From an uncultured bacterium (GTDB lineage: Bacteria; Patescibacteriota; Minisyncoccia; Phycocordibacterales; UBA918): DNA of 7,098 bases. This document shows positions 5,458 through 7,098 of this stretch, piece after piece. The position numbers and the translations under genes are program-made. The notes beneath the pieces were generated by a model that saw only the letters and a program-made list of their open reading frames with translations, was not told where the DNA came from and searched no databases. Each line of letters starts with the position of its first letter. Position 1 is the first letter of the stretch. The stretch is taken from NCBI GenBank assembly GCA_903839715.1, contig CAIMDH010000095.1, forward strand, positions 1 through 7,098, written 5' to 3'.

Positions 5458-6939
5458 TTACTTTCGCACTTTTGCTAGATCCAACACCTCATCCACTCGT
5501 ATCTGCTCCACAAAATCGGGTACGTGGGAAACTAATATCATTGCTCCTTTAAAATCATGAAGTGCTTTAGCAATCACCGGAATATGACGGAAGTTTATAT
5601 GGTTGGTCGGCTCGTCAAGAATGAGGAGGCCCGGCTTTTCCATCGTCAATTTTGCAAACGCAATCAATCCTTTCTGTCCTTCGGAGAGATTTCCTACCTT
5701 AGTCTTCATCACATCTCCAAAGAGTAAGAAGCCTGCTGCAATACCACGCATCTCTTCTTCTACCTTACGCTGCATTGAGTCCATAAGCGTCTCAAATACA
5801 GTTTTATCAAAATCAAGATTAGAGAAGTCTTGTCGATAATACCCAATCTTTACTCCCGGTGAAACATACTCACCCTTAGCATGACCTGATGCCAACTTTT
5901 CAAGAAGAGTTGTCTTTCCGATACCGTTTGGTCCAATAATCTGCAGGTGCATACCCCGCTTCAGCACCACCTCACACTCAACTTCTTTTGGCTCGTGGTT
6001 TTTAATAACTGTAACTGAAGAAAGTTTCACTACTTCTAATGGAATATCATCGTGTGGATCGATTGTAAATGGACGAATAGTCTTATCTTCCTTACGCACG
6101 TCGACTTTATTTTCCTCTGCCTCTTCGATCTCATCACGCATACGCTTTGCTACCAAGCGCATCTTACCGCCCTTTGCCGCAAAATAGTTAACCTTATCTT
6201 TGTTTGCTTGAATCTCTTTAGCTAGACGTGCGTTTTCACGTTGCTCCTTCTCTACTTGGGCAGCAATGTCTTTTATTACCGCGTGGTAGTTACCATTATA
6301 CTGTTCTACTTGCCGACGTTGCGTATTGAGATACAACACACCATGAGTAAAGGAGTTTAAAAAATCGGCATCATGGGAAATAACCAGCACTGTCTTTGGA
6401 TACTCCTTAAGGAAAATAGTGAGGTGTTCAATACCTGCTACGTCCAGATTGTTGGTTGGTTCGTCTAGTAAGAGTACGTCTGGGTTTTGAATAAGAGCTT
6501 GAGCCAAAAGTAGACGCGCTTGCTGCCCACCAGAAAAACTACCGATGACTCGTTCCTTAAAAGTTTCACGCATCTTCTCGGTTGGAGTGAGATTTACAAT
6601 TTCCAACACCGCATCAATCTTTGGATCAATATCGTACACCTTTTCGCTAAAACATTGTTCGAAAAAAGCTCGGACAGTGAGAGTAAGTTCAGCGCGCGGA
6701 ATAATTTGCCTTGAAATTGCGATAGTAGTACGAGGTTCGATATTGATATCACCTTCATCAGGATGACGGTCGCGTGTAATTAATGAAAAAATAGTACTCT
6801 TTCCAGCACCGTTCTGTCCCATCAAAGTAAGCTTGGCGCCACGACGCACTACAAAACTAGCCTCTTTCAAAATTGGGCGTGTAGCATCGTACTCGTACGA
6901 CACATCTTTAAAAACAATAATTCCATCACTGCGTGACAT
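5458..6939 (-). CDS. ABC-F family ATP-binding protein
   Basis: This 493-residue protein has two ABC domains and no membrane segment, the architecture of ABC-F proteins, which act on the ribosome (translation factors or antibiotic-protection proteins) and do not transport. Domain 1 has Walker A GQNGAGKST (41-49), signature SGGQQ (136-140), Walker B LLLDEPTNNLD (156-166) and switch H189. A charged, Lys/Glu-rich helical linker follows at about 222-290, where ABC-F proteins contact the P-site tRNA region. Domain 2 has Walker A GPNGIGKTT (336-344), a degenerate signature LSEGQ (418-422), Walker B LLILDEPTN (438-446) with catalytic E443, and H472. The D-loop of domain 2 is altered: NHINF replaces the usual NHLD. 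The start at 6939 gives a normal N-terminus beginning MSRSDGIIVF; no Shine-Dalgarno or convincing promoter is visible upstream. It converges on csoR and looks functionally separate from the efflux operon. Whether it protects against antibiotics cannot be told from the sequence. Confidence 0.93.
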   Translation of the reverse strand: MSRSDGIIVFKDVSYEYDATRPILKEASFVVRRGAKLTLMGQNGAGKSTIFSLITRDRHPDEGDINIEPRTTIAISRQIIPRAELTLTVRAFFEQCFSEKVYDIDPKIDAVLEIVNLTPTEKMRETFKERVIGSFSGGQQARLLLAQALIQNPDVLLLDEPTNNLDVAGIEHLTIFLKEYPKTVLVISHDADFLNSFTHGVLYLNTQRRQVEQYNGNYHAVIKDIAAQVEKEQRENARLAKEIQANKDKVNYFAAKGGKMRLVAKRMRDEIEEAEENKVDVRKEDKTIRPFTIDPHDDIPLEVVKLSSVTVIKNHEPKEVECEVVLKRGMHLQIIGPNGIGKTTLLEKLASGHAKGEYVSPGVKIGYYRQDFSNLDFDKTVFETLMDSMQRKVEEEMRGIAAGFLLFGDVMKTKVGNLSEGQKGLIAFAKLTMEKPGLLILDEPTNHINFRHIPVIAKALHDFKGAMILVSHVPDFVEQIRVDEVLDLAKVRK

Positions 6940-6994
6940 AGGACAGTACCATACACTATTTTGACAGAATAAGAAATATGTCTAAAATTTTTCA

Positions 6995-7029
6995 AAACAA
7001 AAGCGGTCGCATTGCGACCGCTTTTGTTT
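6995..7029. terminator. Strong hairpin terminator after the lysine-rich mini-ORF
   Basis: Two 16-base arms (6995-7010 and 7014-7029) match perfectly around a 3-base loop, with the core GCGGTCGC/GCGACCGC. On the minus strand the stem ends in TTTTGTTTT. On the plus strand it is followed by ATTTTTTT. It can therefore end transcription in both directions and separates the mini-ORF from the ABC-F gene. It overlaps the last two bases of the mini-ORF stop codon. Confidence 0.85.
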
Positions 7030-7096
7030 ATTTTTTTACTTCCTTATCCTTCTTTGGCTTCTTCTTCTCCTTACGCATATCATTTCCTTTTGCCAT
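7028..7096 (-). CDS. 22-residue lysine-rich mini-protein, unknown function
   Basis: ATG at 7096 opens a 22-codon frame ending in TAA at 7028. It begins MAKGNDMRKEKKKPKKD and ends KEVKK. Ten of the 22 residues are lysine and one is arginine, so the product would be strongly basic and probably disordered, as in small nucleic-acid-binding or ribosome-associated peptides; no function can be assigned. A strong terminator begins inside its stop codon, as expected at the end of a real transcription unit. Its ribosome-binding site and promoter lie outside the window. Only two bases precede the ATG, so this could also be the C-terminal end of a longer protein that continues past the edge; the MAKGN opening favours a true start. 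Confidence 0.5.
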   Translation of the reverse strand: MAKGNDMRKEKKKPKKDKEVKK

Positions 7097-7098
7097 AC

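Noticed and set aside
6961..6966. Perfect TTGACA on the plus strand
   Set aside because: No acceptable -10 box follows at 16-18 bases, and transcription would run immediately into the terminator at 6995-7029.

Overview
The window holds a compact bacterial block with coding mostly on the minus strand. From right to left on that strand it contains a 22-residue lysine-rich mini-protein, an ABC-F ATPase, and a three-gene efflux operon (membrane-anchored adaptor, RND permease, and a small DUF2892-like membrane protein interrupted by a stop codon). One plus-strand gene, a CsoR-type copper-sensing repressor, diverges from the efflux operon and converges on the ABC-F gene. I see no tRNA, rRNA, CRISPR array, insertion sequence or phage feature.

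The best-resolved part is the 69-bp divergent intergenic region at 5026-5094. It contains a perfect 9-bp inverted repeat (ATATACCCC-AG-GGGGTATAT, 5034-5053), which has the form of a CsoR operator. Two overlapping, back-to-back promoters each have a 17-bp spacer lying over that operator. The repressor carries the Cys-His-Cys ligand set of copper-sensing CsoR proteins (C35, H60, C64). The simple model is that apo-CsoR bound at this single site silences both itself and the pump, and Cu(I) releases it. The adaptor promoter would start transcription about one base before the adaptor ATG, so that mRNA is predicted to be leaderless.

The efflux operon is unusual. The permease is a full-length RND protein (1066 aa) and the adaptor is long (525 aa), with an insert of about 260 residues between its two lipoyl half-motifs. 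No outer-membrane channel gene is visible. The permease does not look like the copper pump CusA: I cannot find the periplasmic methionine triad, and the proton-relay residues are altered (VDAA in TM4, NNAI in TM10). Neither pump protein contains a cysteine. Copper control of this pump therefore rests on the regulator and operator, not on recognisable metal sites in the pump.

The third operon gene would encode a two-helix DUF2892/YgaP-type protein with a GWCP motif. An in-frame TAA at codon 40 splits the two helices, and the frame stays open on both sides of it to the window edge.

Organism: GC content looks to be in the mid-40s per cent by eye. Genes are closely packed, most lack a Shine-Dalgarno sequence, and the lysine-rich micro-ORF and ABC-F variant suggest a Patescibacteria/CPR (Parcubacteria-like) genome. 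This is inference from gene style, not a phylogenetic result; if correct, the cell probably lacks a conventional outer membrane and the RND system works without a TolC partner. Strong hairpins separate the transcription units: two between csoR and the ABC-F gene, and one between the mini-ORF and the ABC-F gene.
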